Shown here: positions 20,840 to 31,435 of the stretch, in pieces
Numbering within the stretch: position 1 is the stretch's first letter
Layout: every line of letters begins with the position of its first letter
Source of the DNA: Calamus simplicifolius
Lineage: Eukaryota > Streptophyta > Magnoliopsida > Arecales > Arecaceae
Direction: 5' to 3'
Assembly: GCA_900491605.1 (NCBI GenBank)
Contig: UESW01004239.1
Location: forward strand, 1,075,131-1,139,130
DNA length: 64,000 nt
Program-made: the position numbers and the translations under genes
The notes under the pieces: model-generated
The model's input: only the letters and a program-made list of their open reading frames with translations
What the model was told of the DNA's origin: nothing
Database searches by the model: none

Positions 20840-22699
20840 TCAAACAAGCATGTCAATCAAGTCCAAGCAATGCTTAAACTTGTTGGCGGGAACTATCTTG
20901 GTCAGCATATCAGCAGGATTATCAGCAGTATCTACTTTCTTTACTGTAATATTTCTCTCAGTAAATGCCTCTCGAATAAAATGATACTTGATATCAATGT
21001 GCTTAGTCCTCTCATGATATGCTTGATTTTTAATCAAGCAAATAGCACTCTGATTGTCACAAAAGACAACTGAATTGTCTTCCTGCTTGAGCCCAAGTTC
21101 TTGAACAATGTTTCGTAACCAAATAGCTTCTTTTACTGCTTCTGTTGCTGCCATATACTCTGCCTCTGTTGTAGACAAAGCAACTGTCGACTGTAAGGTT
21201 GATCTCCAACTTATAGCCGAGCCAGATAATGTGAAAAGATAGCCAGTCAAAGATCTTCTCTTATCAATATCCCCAGCATAATCAGAATCCATAAATCCCA
21301 CAACAGAAGTACAGTTAGAACTATTTCTATCAAACATTAGGCCCAATTTTGTGGAGCCTCTAAGATACCTAAGTATCCATTTCACTGCCTGCCAATGGAC
21401 CTTTCCAGGATGTGCCATATATCTGCTCACCACACTAACTGCCTGCGCAATGTCGGGACGAGTGCATACCATAGCGTACATCAAGCTACCAACTGCACTG
21501 GAGTATGGGACAGGAGACATTGCAGCCTCCTCGACCTCTGACTGAGGTGAATGTATAGCTGAGAGTCTAAAATGTGATGCTAAAGGTGTACTGACAGGCT
21601 TAGAGTTTTGCATGCCAAACTTCTCAAGTACCTTCTCAATATATCTCCTCTGTGAGAGATATAACTTACCTGCTTTTCTGTCTCTCTGAATCTCCATTCC
21701 TAAGATCTTCTTGGCAGGACCCAGATCTTTCATTTCAAACTCCTTACTGAGACATTTCTTCAAGATCAACACATCTGTCATGTTCTTTGCAGCAATGAGC
21801 ATGTCATCCACGTATAAAAGGAGATAGACAAAGGATTTATCTGACACCTTCCTGAAGTACACACAACTATCATAGCTGCTCCTATGATAACCGCTCCGTA
21901 TCATAAAACTGTCGAATCTTTTATACCACTGTCTTGGAGACTGCTTCAAACCATACAACGATTTCTTCAATCGACATACATGATCTTCCTTGCCTTCTAC
22001 ATAATAGCCCTCAGGCTGGGCCATATAAATAGTCTCCTCAAGCTCACCATGCAAAAAGGCTGTCTTCACATCGAGTTGCTCAAGCTCTAAGTCAAATTGA
22101 GCAACTATAGCCAGCAACACACGAATAGAAGTGTGTTTCACAACAGGAGAGAACACTTCATCATAATCAATTCCCTCCCTCTGATTGTAACCTTTAGCTA
22201 CAAGTCTTGCCTTGCATCTACTAATTTCAACGCCTGGAATACCTTCCTTTTTCTTAAAGACCCATTTACACCCAATGGCTCTTTTTTCTTTAGGCAATGG
22301 CACCAAGTCCCAAGTCTGGTTCTTGTGAAGTGATTCCAGTTCTTCAGCCATAGCAACAGTCCACTTTTCTGATTCCGAACAAGTAACAGCTTCAGTATAA
22401 GTAGATGGTTCCTGAATACCCATATCTTCTGCTGTCGTAAGAGCATAAGCCACCAGATCAGAAAACCCATATTTTTGAGGGGCTCGAATCTCCCTCCTTT
22501 CTCTGCCAGTAGCAATAGAGTATGGCTGCTCCACCTCATCTAGAGCTTCCTCATCTGAACTAGAATCAATAGTAACAATTTGCTCGCTCAAATCATTTTG
22601 AGAGCCCTTTTTTCGAAGCTCGACCTGAACCTCCACCTCATTTGTATCACTCTCATGGTTTCCTGCAGACTCATCAACAACATTCCTTTGATCTAGCAT
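20840..22699 (-). CDS. Copia reverse transcriptase and RNase H (C-terminal half of pol)
   Basis: An open frame of 619 codons. The RT begins with EWTVAMAEEL-like residues (SEKWTVAMAEELESLHKNQ) and WDLVPLPKEKRAIGCKWVF. It then has ARLVAKGYNQREGIDYDEVF, LDVKTAFLHGELEE and the catalytic YVDDM. The connection has MEIQRDRKAGKLYLSQ and VGSLMYAMVCTRPDI. RNase H has FMDSDYAGDIDKRRSLTGY, ALSTTEAEYMAATEA and HIDIKYHFIRE. All catalytic signatures are present. The frame is separated from the upstream half by one single-base deletion in an A-run near 22,695, so the polyprotein is interrupted at the integrase/RT boundary. The N-terminal methionine is therefore not a natural start. Confidence 0.93.
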   Translation of the reverse strand: MLDQRNVVDESAGNHESDTNEVEVQVELRKKGSQNDLSEQIVTIDSSSDEEALDEVEQPYSIATGRERREIRAPQKYGFSDLVAYALTTAEDMGIQEPSTYTEAVTCSESEKWTVAMAEELESLHKNQTWDLVPLPKEKRAIGCKWVFKKKEGIPGVEISRCKARLVAKGYNQREGIDYDEVFSPVVKHTSIRVLLAIVAQFDLELEQLDVKTAFLHGELEETIYMAQPEGYYVEGKEDHVCRLKKSLYGLKQSPRQWYKRFDSFMIRSGYHRSSYDSCVYFRKVSDKSFVYLLLYVDDMLIAAKNMTDVLILKKCLSKEFEMKDLGPAKKILGMEIQRDRKAGKLYLSQRRYIEKVLEKFGMQNSKPVSTPLASHFRLSAIHSPQSEVEEAAMSPVPYSSAVGSLMYAMVCTRPDIAQAVSVVSRYMAHPGKVHWQAVKWILRYLRGSTKLGLMFDRNSSNCTSVVGFMDSDYAGDIDKRRSLTGYLFTLSGSAISWRSTLQSTVALSTTEAEYMAATEAVKEAIWLRNIVQELGLKQEDNSVVFCDNQSAICLIKNQAYHERTKHIDIKYHFIREAFTERNITVKKVDTADNPADMLTKIVPANKFKHCLDLIDMLV

Positions 22700-24549
22700 A
22701 ACTTTTCATTAAAAGTAACATCCCTACTAATAATGAATTTAGGTGAATTAGGTTCTATGCACCACAGACGATAACCCTTCACGCCATCAGCATAACCAAC
22801 AAAGATACACTTCTTTGCTCTAGGTTCAAGTTTACCATCCTTAACATGATAGTAAGCAGGGCATCCAAAAACCTTTAGATTTGAATAATCACAAGGCTTA
22901 CCTGACCACATCTCAAAAGGAGTCTTGCATTCAATTGCTGTTGAAGGAGAACGATTAACCAGATAGCAAGACGTGTTAACTGCTTCAGCCCAAAAAGCCT
23001 TTTCCATGCCAGCATTAGAGAGCATGCATCTTGCCCTCTCCAATAAAGTTCTGTTCATCCTTTCTGCCACTCCATTTTGCTGTGGAGTGTACCTGACTGT
23101 ACGGTGTCGAACGATACCTGCATCTGCACAGAATTCATTAAAATCACCACCACAGAACTCAAGACCGTTATCGGTCCTCAGACATTTGATCTTCTTCCCT
23201 GTCTGATTCTCAACAAGGGCTTTCCACTTCTTAAAGGTTTCAAACACTTCACTTTTTCTTTTCAGAAAATAAACCCAAACTTTTCTGGAATAATCGTCAA
23301 TAAATGTCACAAAGTAAAGAGCACCACCCTTAGATGGAACCTGTGCCGGTCCCCATAAATCAGAATGTATGTAGTCGAGTGTACCCTTCGTTGAATGTGT
23401 GCCTGTACTAAAACTGACCTTGCACTGCTTGCCAAGAACACAGTGCTCACAGAAATCTAGTGAGGATGTCCGCTCACCACATAGTAAACCACGTTTACTC
23501 AAAACTCTCATGCCACGCTCACTCATATGGCCCAAACGCATATGCCACAATTTTGTTCTATCATCAGCAGAAACAGAATTTGCTGTGCCAATCGAAGAAC
23601 CCATAACTGTGCTACCCTGTAGATGATACAAGTGATTCACCTTGTTTCCTCTCATCACAACTAGATTGCCTTTGGTGACTTTTAGAGCTCCACCTCCACC
23701 TGAGTACATACACCCAATGGAATCCAAACAGCTCAAAGAAATAAGGTTTCTCTTTAAGTCTGGTATGTGTCTAACTTCAGTCAAGGTTCTCACTACTTTG
23801 TCATGGCACTTAATCTGAACAGTACCAATTCCCATAATTTTACATACTGCATCATTTCTCATAAAAACTGATTTACCATTCAATGGTTCGTATGTGGTGA
23901 ACCATTCCCTATTTGGGCACATGTGATATGATGCTCCTGTATCCATTATCCAAACATCGTTTGAAAAACTAACAACAGAGCATGTCGTAAGAACTCTGTC
24001 TGACACACTAGACTCATCTTTCTCAGCAATATTCGCCGCATCTTGACGTTGACTACGTTGCTTATCCTTTCTCTTGAGCACAGGACAATCTGACTTGTAA
24101 TGTCCTTTCTTGTGACAATAGTAGCACTCAACATTCGTCGTATCTCCAGGTGGCCTAGATTTTGAACGACCAACAGATTTCTTTCTAAAAGCTTTATCCT
24201 TATTCTTTGCCCTACCTCTCACGAATAAACCATCTGCCCTGTCTCCACTAGTATTTCCATTCAATTTTGTTCTCAATTCTGCAGAATTCAAGGATGCTTT
24301 AACATCCTCTAGAGTTATGGATTCACGTCCATAAAGCATTGAGTTCACAAAATTTTCGTATGAGGCAGGCAATGAGCATAACACAATCAAAGCTTGATCT
24401 TCTTCCTCGAGTTTAATATCTAGATTTTTCATATCCATAACAATCTTATTAAACTCATTCAAGTGTTCCTTAATAGGCGTACCTTCTCGCATCTTTAGGG
24501 TATAAAGACGATGCTTCAAATAAAGTCTCGATGTTAAAGATTTCTTCAT
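22693..24549 (-). CDS. Copia gag (C-terminal part), protease and integrase
   Basis: An open frame of 618 codons. It covers the rest of gag (EGTPIKEHLNEFNKIVMDM, LPASYENFVNSML) and a CCHC knuckle (CYYCHKKGHYKSDC). The protease is WIMDTGASYHMCP with catalytic DTG. The integrase has HMRLGHMSERGM with CEHC, the core (DDYSRKVWVYFLKRK, RTDNGLEFCGGDF, TPQQNGVAERMNRTLLERAR) and the C-terminal domain (FGCPAYYHVKDGKLEPRA). All active-site residues can be read. The first methionine is internal: gag begins in another frame at 24,854. The family is closest by eye to Tnt1-94/Tork. Confidence 0.93.
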   Translation of the reverse strand: MKKSLTSRLYLKHRLYTLKMREGTPIKEHLNEFNKIVMDMKNLDIKLEEEDQALIVLCSLPASYENFVNSMLYGRESITLEDVKASLNSAELRTKLNGNTSGDRADGLFVRGRAKNKDKAFRKKSVGRSKSRPPGDTTNVECYYCHKKGHYKSDCPVLKRKDKQRSQRQDAANIAEKDESSVSDRVLTTCSVVSFSNDVWIMDTGASYHMCPNREWFTTYEPLNGKSVFMRNDAVCKIMGIGTVQIKCHDKVVRTLTEVRHIPDLKRNLISLSCLDSIGCMYSGGGGALKVTKGNLVVMRGNKVNHLYHLQGSTVMGSSIGTANSVSADDRTKLWHMRLGHMSERGMRVLSKRGLLCGERTSSLDFCEHCVLGKQCKVSFSTGTHSTKGTLDYIHSDLWGPAQVPSKGGALYFVTFIDDYSRKVWVYFLKRKSEVFETFKKWKALVENQTGKKIKCLRTDNGLEFCGGDFNEFCADAGIVRHRTVRYTPQQNGVAERMNRTLLERARCMLSNAGMEKAFWAEAVNTSCYLVNRSPSTAIECKTPFEMWSGKPCDYSNLKVFGCPAYYHVKDGKLEPRAKKCIFVGYADGVKGYRLWCIEPNSPKFIISRDVTFNEKLC

Positions 24550-24854
24550 GTAGAGACTTTCCAGTTTCTTCCAAAGACGGCCGCTGTTTCCTCATCTGCG
24601 ACTTCTCGCAAAACATTGTCTTCTAGAGACAACTGGATCGCACTATGCGCCTTCTCATCCATCTCTTCAATCTCAGCCGTGGTCATGTCATCTGTATAAT
24701 TATTATCCAGTGCCCTAACAGAACCCTCTCGCTTCAATAAAGCCTTCATCTTTATTCTCCATAATCCGAAGTTGTTCTGTCCATCAAATGGTGCAATCTG
24801 AAACTTCAAAGATGACATCCCAAGAATTCTTAAGAACAAAACGATCAGCTTCAC
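24546..24854 (-). CDS. Copia gag N-terminus
   Basis: It opens near MSSLKFQIAPFDGQNNFGLW, the standard Tnt1-like gag start, so the ATG at about 24,818 is the likeliest initiator. IKMKALLKREGSVRALD and EKAHSAIQLSLEDNVLREV follow. A one-base shift just before 24,550 moves the reading frame away from the rest of gag. Confidence 0.85.
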   Translation of the reverse strand: MKLIVLFLRILGMSSLKFQIAPFDGQNNFGLWRIKMKALLKREGSVRALDNNYTDDMTTAEIEEMDEKAHSAIQLSLEDNVLREVADEETAAVFGRNWKVST

Positions 24855-25869
24855 GGATGGAACAAATTCACGGACGGAACAGAGGCTTCCTCTTCATGGC
24901 ACGACTGGAAAACAGACTCACAGCGTCTTCGTCACCCTGAGTCACGATCGCTGTTCGGACCAAAGATCGAGCTGCCCCGAGGCAATCAAAGGAGGAGATC
25001 AAGGCGTAAAAAACCACAGATTAGGGCACAGAACGGGGAAGGAAAGCCGAAACAGATCTAAGGACCAGATCGAGGAAGGGAAAGAGTGCTGCAGTGCCCA
25101 ACCTCTTCGTTCTTCCTTTTTCCTTGCTGCCTCTGAACACCATGAAAACAGAGACCCGATAGCAGCAAGATCTAGCAGCAGTGGATCGGCAACGAAAAGG
25201 AGATCTCAGCGGCGGTGACTCGACGTCGATTTGGCTGGAACCTTGTTCGACTTTAAGGACGGGCAGCCCTTTCAACAGCAGCGGCGCCTCACCCCCAGCG
25301 GTAGGGCTCTTCGATACCCTGATCGGAGGGAGCGAAACGGGGCCTCGATCTCGTCTGACCACGAGTCGGGATCCCTCGACACGAAGAGAACCTCGAATCC
25401 TTGTACTGGCCTCCTATCGGATTGAGTTTTCCTGGATCGGAGTCTGAGAGGAGAAAGAGGGAGCGGGGAAATGGGATCGGATCTTCTTCGGCCGCTGCCT
25501 GCTTCTCTTCTTCGTCGTCTTTGTCGATCGCTTTCTCGCGGGCTCTGGTGGTGGGGGAAAAGAGAAGCTTCGAAGGTTCGAGCACTGCCTCAACGCGCAG
25601 CTCTCCCCGTCGTGTCAGACGATAACCAAAGAACAGAGGAGGCGGCAGGCGTCGAAGAGATTAGGGCTTTTGCACCGCCTCGAAATCCATGCCTTGCAAG
25701 AGCTTCCAAAGCCACAAAGCCGTTTTCCCCTTCGTCGTCGCCCTCTAAGTCGCCGCACCGCCCAGATGAAGAAGAAGCAGCCAGACGAGGACCAAAAAAA
25801 AAAAAAAAAAAGAGGATTAGGGTTAGGTTTTTCCCCCTTTTTTTTCAACAAAATTATTTCCGAACCAAA
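24855..25869 (-). other. Long untranslated leader of the copia element
   Basis: About 1 kb lies between primer site and gag. It is GC-rich compared with its surroundings and contains a 15-base A-run (25,796-25,810). Several short frames overlap on both strands, and none resembles a known protein. Confidence 0.6.
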
Positions 25870-25881
25870 GCTCTGATACCA
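25870..25881 (-). promoter_or_regulatory. Primer binding site (tRNA-iMet) of the copia element
   Basis: On the minus strand this reads TGGTATCAGAGC, three bases inside the 5' LTR. Confidence 0.92.
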
Positions 25882-25884
25882 GTT

Positions 25885-26169
25885 TGTTGCGGAAATCAGA
25901 TTCAATAAACAAATCAAACAATAAACAAACAAAGGAACACCAAGAATTTACATGGTTCGATCATGGTGATCTACATCCACGGGCAAGGCAAACAAAATTC
26001 CATTATCAAAAAGAGGAGGAGAAGGTCTCACATTACAGAAGTTTTCACACGTATATATATACGCCCAAAAATAAACCCTATCGGACCAGTTTGGTCCGGT
26101 CTCAACAAGAATATCGGGTTGGGTCAAAAAACCCGGACCCGATATATAAAATTCAAGACATATTTAACA
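25885..26169 (-). repeat. Copia 5' LTR (285 bp)
   Basis: It matches the 3' LTR except for two substitutions and three one-base indels. Its right end is followed by the target duplication TTTAT (26,170-26,174). Confidence 0.94.
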
Positions 26170-26174
26170 TTTAT

Positions 26175-29100
26175 ACATAGTTCTATTACTTGCTGCCCAT
26201 TCTTTTTTTTTTTAGTATGAACTTCTGGAATGTAAAGTTTATTATAGAAGGCTAATCAAAGAAATGCCTTGACTTTTTCTGAAACAAATGCTTTCGAAAC
26301 AGTTTCATAGAATGGTTACTTTACCCTAAGATCTTCTTTCAAGACTTTGGCATCACAATTGTAAATTAAGGGTTTAATTTCACAAATACTGAAAGGTTTA
26401 ATAGGATTAAAGGTTGTGCACACTATTAGTTGATGGGTGTTCATGTCCTAAAGAGTATATAACTTTTTGTCTAATCCTTCATCGTTCCATGGTCAGTTGA
26501 GTACAAAATTTATATAGTTAGGCAACAGATTAACTGTTAACCATCAAACTGGCCCTCCTTTGGTGTGATTGATTTCGTTTAAAAAATAATAAAAAAACAC
26601 ACAGTCGATTAGGGTTTCATTTTCTTCTCACCTTTTTGTAAGTACCAACTTGCTTAAACATTCATTAAAGCAACATTTGAAATGAAAATGAATTCATCAT
26701 GGTTGGTTTCTTCCACATGCTTTATTATCATAATTTTCTTAGGGAGCTTAGATGCGTAACTATTCCGATGCAGCATTTCAAAAGGATCATTAAAATCATA
26801 ATATATTATTCCAAAGTATACCGTTTCATATTGAATATATTGTATCATATCAGTTTCGATACTAATATATATTGAATCTTGACATACTGAATCAATTCAC
26901 ATATATATATTAATGTTAATAATTGAATGCTGATGCAAACTTTAGGGGTTCTAGTGACATACAAGTTTTCTGACGCATAGCTTTGCTGCTAGCCATAGTG
27001 GATCCTTCAAAGTATAGAGTAGTTAAAGGACATGGTGGTCCCTATTTAAAATATTTGGAAGATGTAAAGTAGAAGAAATTGCTGAGTAAGTTGAGAATAT
27101 ATGTGCTATCTAGCGTGCCTTGCATAAAGTTGTCCATAATCTATCAAGTTACCAAGCAGATAGCGTATATGCCCAACCAATTTGTTATCACTATCTCTTT
27201 TATTTAATATATATCTAATTAAGTTTGTGGTTTATCACTGGATATATGATACTAGATAATGGTAGTATATCGTGCTTTAAAAAAAAAAAATTGGCACTTC
27301 TTTGCCACATGACCTTTTAGAGATCTCCATTAATTTCTAAATAAGTTGGTACAAATTATGATGACAGCAAAAAAATTTCTGTATGAAATGCTTTTTAGAT
27401 GTCTATCTTGATGTGGCACATTTGCAGCTGGTCATAGTATCGGTTGAACATTCTTATAAGTTCATTAGAATTTGATAAATTTGGTGCAAGAAGGTTTATT
27501 GTCAGTAAATGTGATCACGTCTGTTAGCCCCTTTCCTTTGCATTCTCAGTCCATCTCCATTTTTATATGGAGAATTGGAAGTTCCTAAATGTTATCCACT
27601 GTACCCCTCCACTTTCCTGTAATCAACAATGCAGAACAAGCTTTATTTTCATCTCCATTTGTTAGCCAATGAACCAAAAGATAAGAACAAGCATCATCCC
27701 ACTGGATGCAGACATCTTGTAATTTACCATTGTCAAGCTAGTTAATAGATATTCTACAATCTTCACTGTCATCAAAGGTCTAATTGTTCCTTGTCTTGGG
27801 CTTTCCTTGAGCATACTTCTCATGCACAAATTTTATAGTCTGTCACCTATAAAAAGTAGCCAGCAAGAGTATACAAGCTGTGTAAACCAGTGATAAGAAA
27901 TTCAAACATTCACTCAGAGAGATGGGAACGGCCCCCCAGAGTCTATGTTGTTAAAAAGGTATTGGAACGTCTAATATTGAGAAAGGTTTTGATCCTTCTA
28001 ATCTTGTGGAAATGGTAATAATCATTTCAAGACACAGTCTGCTTGAATATTTATTCAAGTAATCAATCTATTACAATAGGAAGGGTACCTTTTACTCGTG
28101 TATCTATGGCTATTAGCAGAGAAGCAAGGTATCTCCTCTCTAATGAACAAGCACATATTAATCCCACCTCTCAAGGTGCATAGCACATAGCACATAGCAC
28201 ATAGCACATCATGATCTGATGCTCTGTAATGCAATGGCTAATATTCATTACACACTCTTTCTCAGTCACAATAGGCGCCAGATCCTACACTAATTTCCCA
28301 GAAAAAGTCAAGTTTGGCGCGTGCATCCCAATATTTGTGAGGAAGAGATAAAACTGCCTTAGAGGTTCTCTTGGAAGAAGACGAAGCCGCAACTAAATTT
28401 ACATGGATCTCATTTCCCAGTAAAATGTTCTTATAGATGATATTTGCATCATCTACATTTCTAATACCTGTATTGAGTGGAGCAATTGAGAAGGATAATC
28501 TGGATTAGTGTTTTACGGAAAATCGTTACCAACTTCTTTTTCAAACTATTGATGAATGAAGCTATTTGTTCTTGCTTGTGATGTCTATGTAAAATAGTAA
28601 TTTACTCAAGCCATATCTTAGAATTCGTTGTCAGATAGAGATGCTATGGTATAGCACATCCGAACCTAAACATTTTATACCAGTCTTAAAGGTCTGGTTT
28701 CTTTGTTTTCGAACTGAAAATCATGGGAAGACATCTTTGAGGAAACTTATTGTTGAGTGGAGAGGAGGTTGGGACTTTAAAATAAAAATAAAACTATATA
28801 AGTGAAAGATGTGGCCATTTTCTAAATATTAGGGAACAGAAAAGTATATATGCAAAATCATGAAGGACATTTTAGTCAAGACAGTGATTCATAGACATGT
28901 TAGAAGACAATGCAAAAGCTTATATCTAACTCAGGAATAATTTAGGATTTCAAATTTTGACTAAAAATAAATAGGCAAGAGGTAGGGATATATTTCTAGA
29001 TGTCAAAGAATCAAAACACGTCTAATGAAAATTTCTAGAAAAATCTTCATGTGACAACAACATATGTAAGATGCATAACATTATACCACTTCACCCACGC

Positions 29101-31430
29101 TACTCTAGTTCTAACACGGGCATCCTCCCATCTATTCATGAAACTGTAGAAAGTCACTATCATGTCTCTCCATTCTAACTAGATGCTCAAGTTCCATATT
29201 CCCACTAGATTAAGTTCTATATTCCCACCAAGAGTACACTTGATGCGCTATTAACAGTTCATCTAAATTTCATTATCTATATCTTCCTTGAAGCACTTTG
29301 ATAATGCCCCACCTTACCCTTGCATCATTAAGACTGATTTATACAAAAGACATGCTCCAGAGGGCCTCATGCTGAATGGTAGCTTGTGCAACTAGTAAAA
29401 GGGCATTAATACACAATCAGATTAAATGTATGCTTTTCACAAGCAAGCTTCTCGTTGATTGATTGGTTTAAAACTAACAACTCATCAGTACAACAAATTC
29501 CTTGTCATGTCAGAAACCAATGATCATTGCGAAAACTAAAGTTGAAAAATTATGTAGCAGCTAGCAAGCATCAATAGAAAGAAAAGAGATGTGATACAAA
29601 TCACTTAGACAAATCTTCTAAATGATGAAGCTTTTTCAAATTTATCAAACTTCATCTAGAGAGGCCCATTAGTGATTTCAGCTCCTTTCTGTTCTTTGAT
29701 GCATGTGCATCACTAAAACAGAAAACACAATATCTAATGGTCATGATTTCTTTACGAGCTTTACTCCTTCCTTTTGCTCTAAGCCTTCTTCAGCAGAACT
29801 CTTCCATCTTTAGACCAGCTGATCCAAAGAATATCTAACTTATTGAGGTTGATTCTGGCCTTCTAAACAGCACCATAGTCCACTCAACAAACTGATTGTA
29901 GAGTTAAAAGTCACCTTATTCCAACTACAATTGTTTCTTGGCTTTTCATATGATTAGAAACAAACATCCATTGGTACACCCTAGTTGGATTGACAGAATT
30001 GGAGAGAGGAGACAAAAAGAGAGGAGAGATAGAAGCACCAGTTCGGTAAGGAGAGAAGAAAAGTAGTGAGTTAATCTCGTTAGCTAGGAATTTAGTAAGG
30101 AGGGAACAGAAGAATTAAAATCCCCAATGAGGCATGGACTCATTAGCATTAAGTTGCATTGTGCCACTTTCTTGTTCTATGGGGATGGTTGCGGGTGAAG
30201 GGTTGATTGGAGGACACTGATGGAATGGGAAATAAGACGGTTTTGATCATTCATAGCAGGTTATACAGTGAAGTGCTTGGCATTGACTCTTCCCCACTAA
30301 CTTTCTGAAATCTTGTTAGGATATTGTATGTGGATTCTCTTTTCAAGTCGATGCACTCCCATTATGGCTGTTTGGTATTAAGCTTTACCAAGACAGGTTA
30401 AAAAACCTAAAGTGAATGAGTTGTTCGGTGATATCTAATTGGTAGCTTTTCATAAGACCTGTTCTGTAAAAACAAACAGTTCATTAAAGTCGGAAAATGA
30501 GTTTTTATCCAGAGAGCAGGCCTCTCCTTCATTTTTTTAAGAAAAAAAAGGCACTTCATATAAAACCTTCTGTAATCATGTGTGAGCTCAATTATTGACT
30601 TTGAATAAACAACTACAGTCAATGAGTGGACCAGAATACTACCTGTTAAAATGGGCCCCTCAGCCTAGATAAATTTGGTATTTGGAAACTTGCTGTGAAT
30701 TCACAAAGTAGTTGGAGATGATTTAGATAAATTGGCAAAAATAGAATCTAAAATATTAAAATCTTTTTTTATAGACATCATGTGAAGCTGTGGGTTTTAA
30801 GAATGGGAACCTTTTTTTTTTTTTTTGAAAAGCCTGGTACTTCCTAATGTAATTAAAGGTAACGGAACCTTTGAACTGCTACAAGCTTGACAAATGCAAT
30901 CACGCAATTGGGAATAGAACCTGACTAAGTAATGGATTCAGCCTTTGTGTGCTTGCATGCAAACAGTTCAACAAAATTTGAATAAAACATTTTTTGTATA
31001 CTTGAGTTGTCAATTCTCAGTGCTTCTTATTTTTTGTTTAGGATGTTAGAGAAAAAATTTCTATGTAAGCTCTAAATCTACCATTCAAATTAGTAGTTGT
31101 TTGAGTCTATCAAAGCAATCATTGTATGCAAATCACTTGAGTGTTAGGCTCAACAATGTTTAGATGCCTTGTCGTATTTGAGATTTGGTGTTTTGAGGTT
31201 TCGGCATTATCATACAAAATATTCTTAGATCTTATTCTTCGAACCTTACCTTCTTTGGCACAACTTAACAAATTCCTTCCTCTAAACTGTGTACATGACA
31301 ATTCGAATCTCTTTTTTTTTTTTTCCTTTTCTTGTACGTTTCTTGTTATGTAGGAAAAGGATTTTACTCAGATTTGATCTCATCCAACGATCCCGATTGA
31401 TAAGGTTGGATACATCTAAAGAATCAAAAT
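26175..31430. other. CACTA internal DNA without recognised coding sequence
   Basis: About 5.2 kb of AT-rich sequence lies between the copia insertion and the first transposase exon. It is probably the large first intron or spacer of the CACTA element. The only structure I see is a short AGCACAT tandem repeat (5 copies, about 28,174-28,208) and A/T homopolymers (for example 30,811-30,826). Confidence 0.5.
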
Positions 31431-31435
31431 TGTCC

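Larger units (their letters stand above)
20374..26169 (-). mobile_element. Tnt1/Tork-like Ty1/copia element, complete and young
   Basis: A 5,796 bp minus-strand element has LTRs at 25,885-26,169 (5') and 20,374-20,655 (3'). It also has a tRNA-iMet primer site (25,870-25,881), a polypurine tract (20,656-20,670) and perfect TTTAT target duplications. The two LTRs differ by two substitutions and three one-base indels, so insertion was recent. Gag-pol is nearly intact but has two single-base frameshifts (near 24,550 and near 22,695). It is inserted in the first part of the CACTA element. Confidence 0.95.

Noticed and set aside
25021..25932. Frames of 60-145 codons on both strands
   Set aside because: They overlap in the GC-rich leader of the copia element; low complexity and no recognisable domain.
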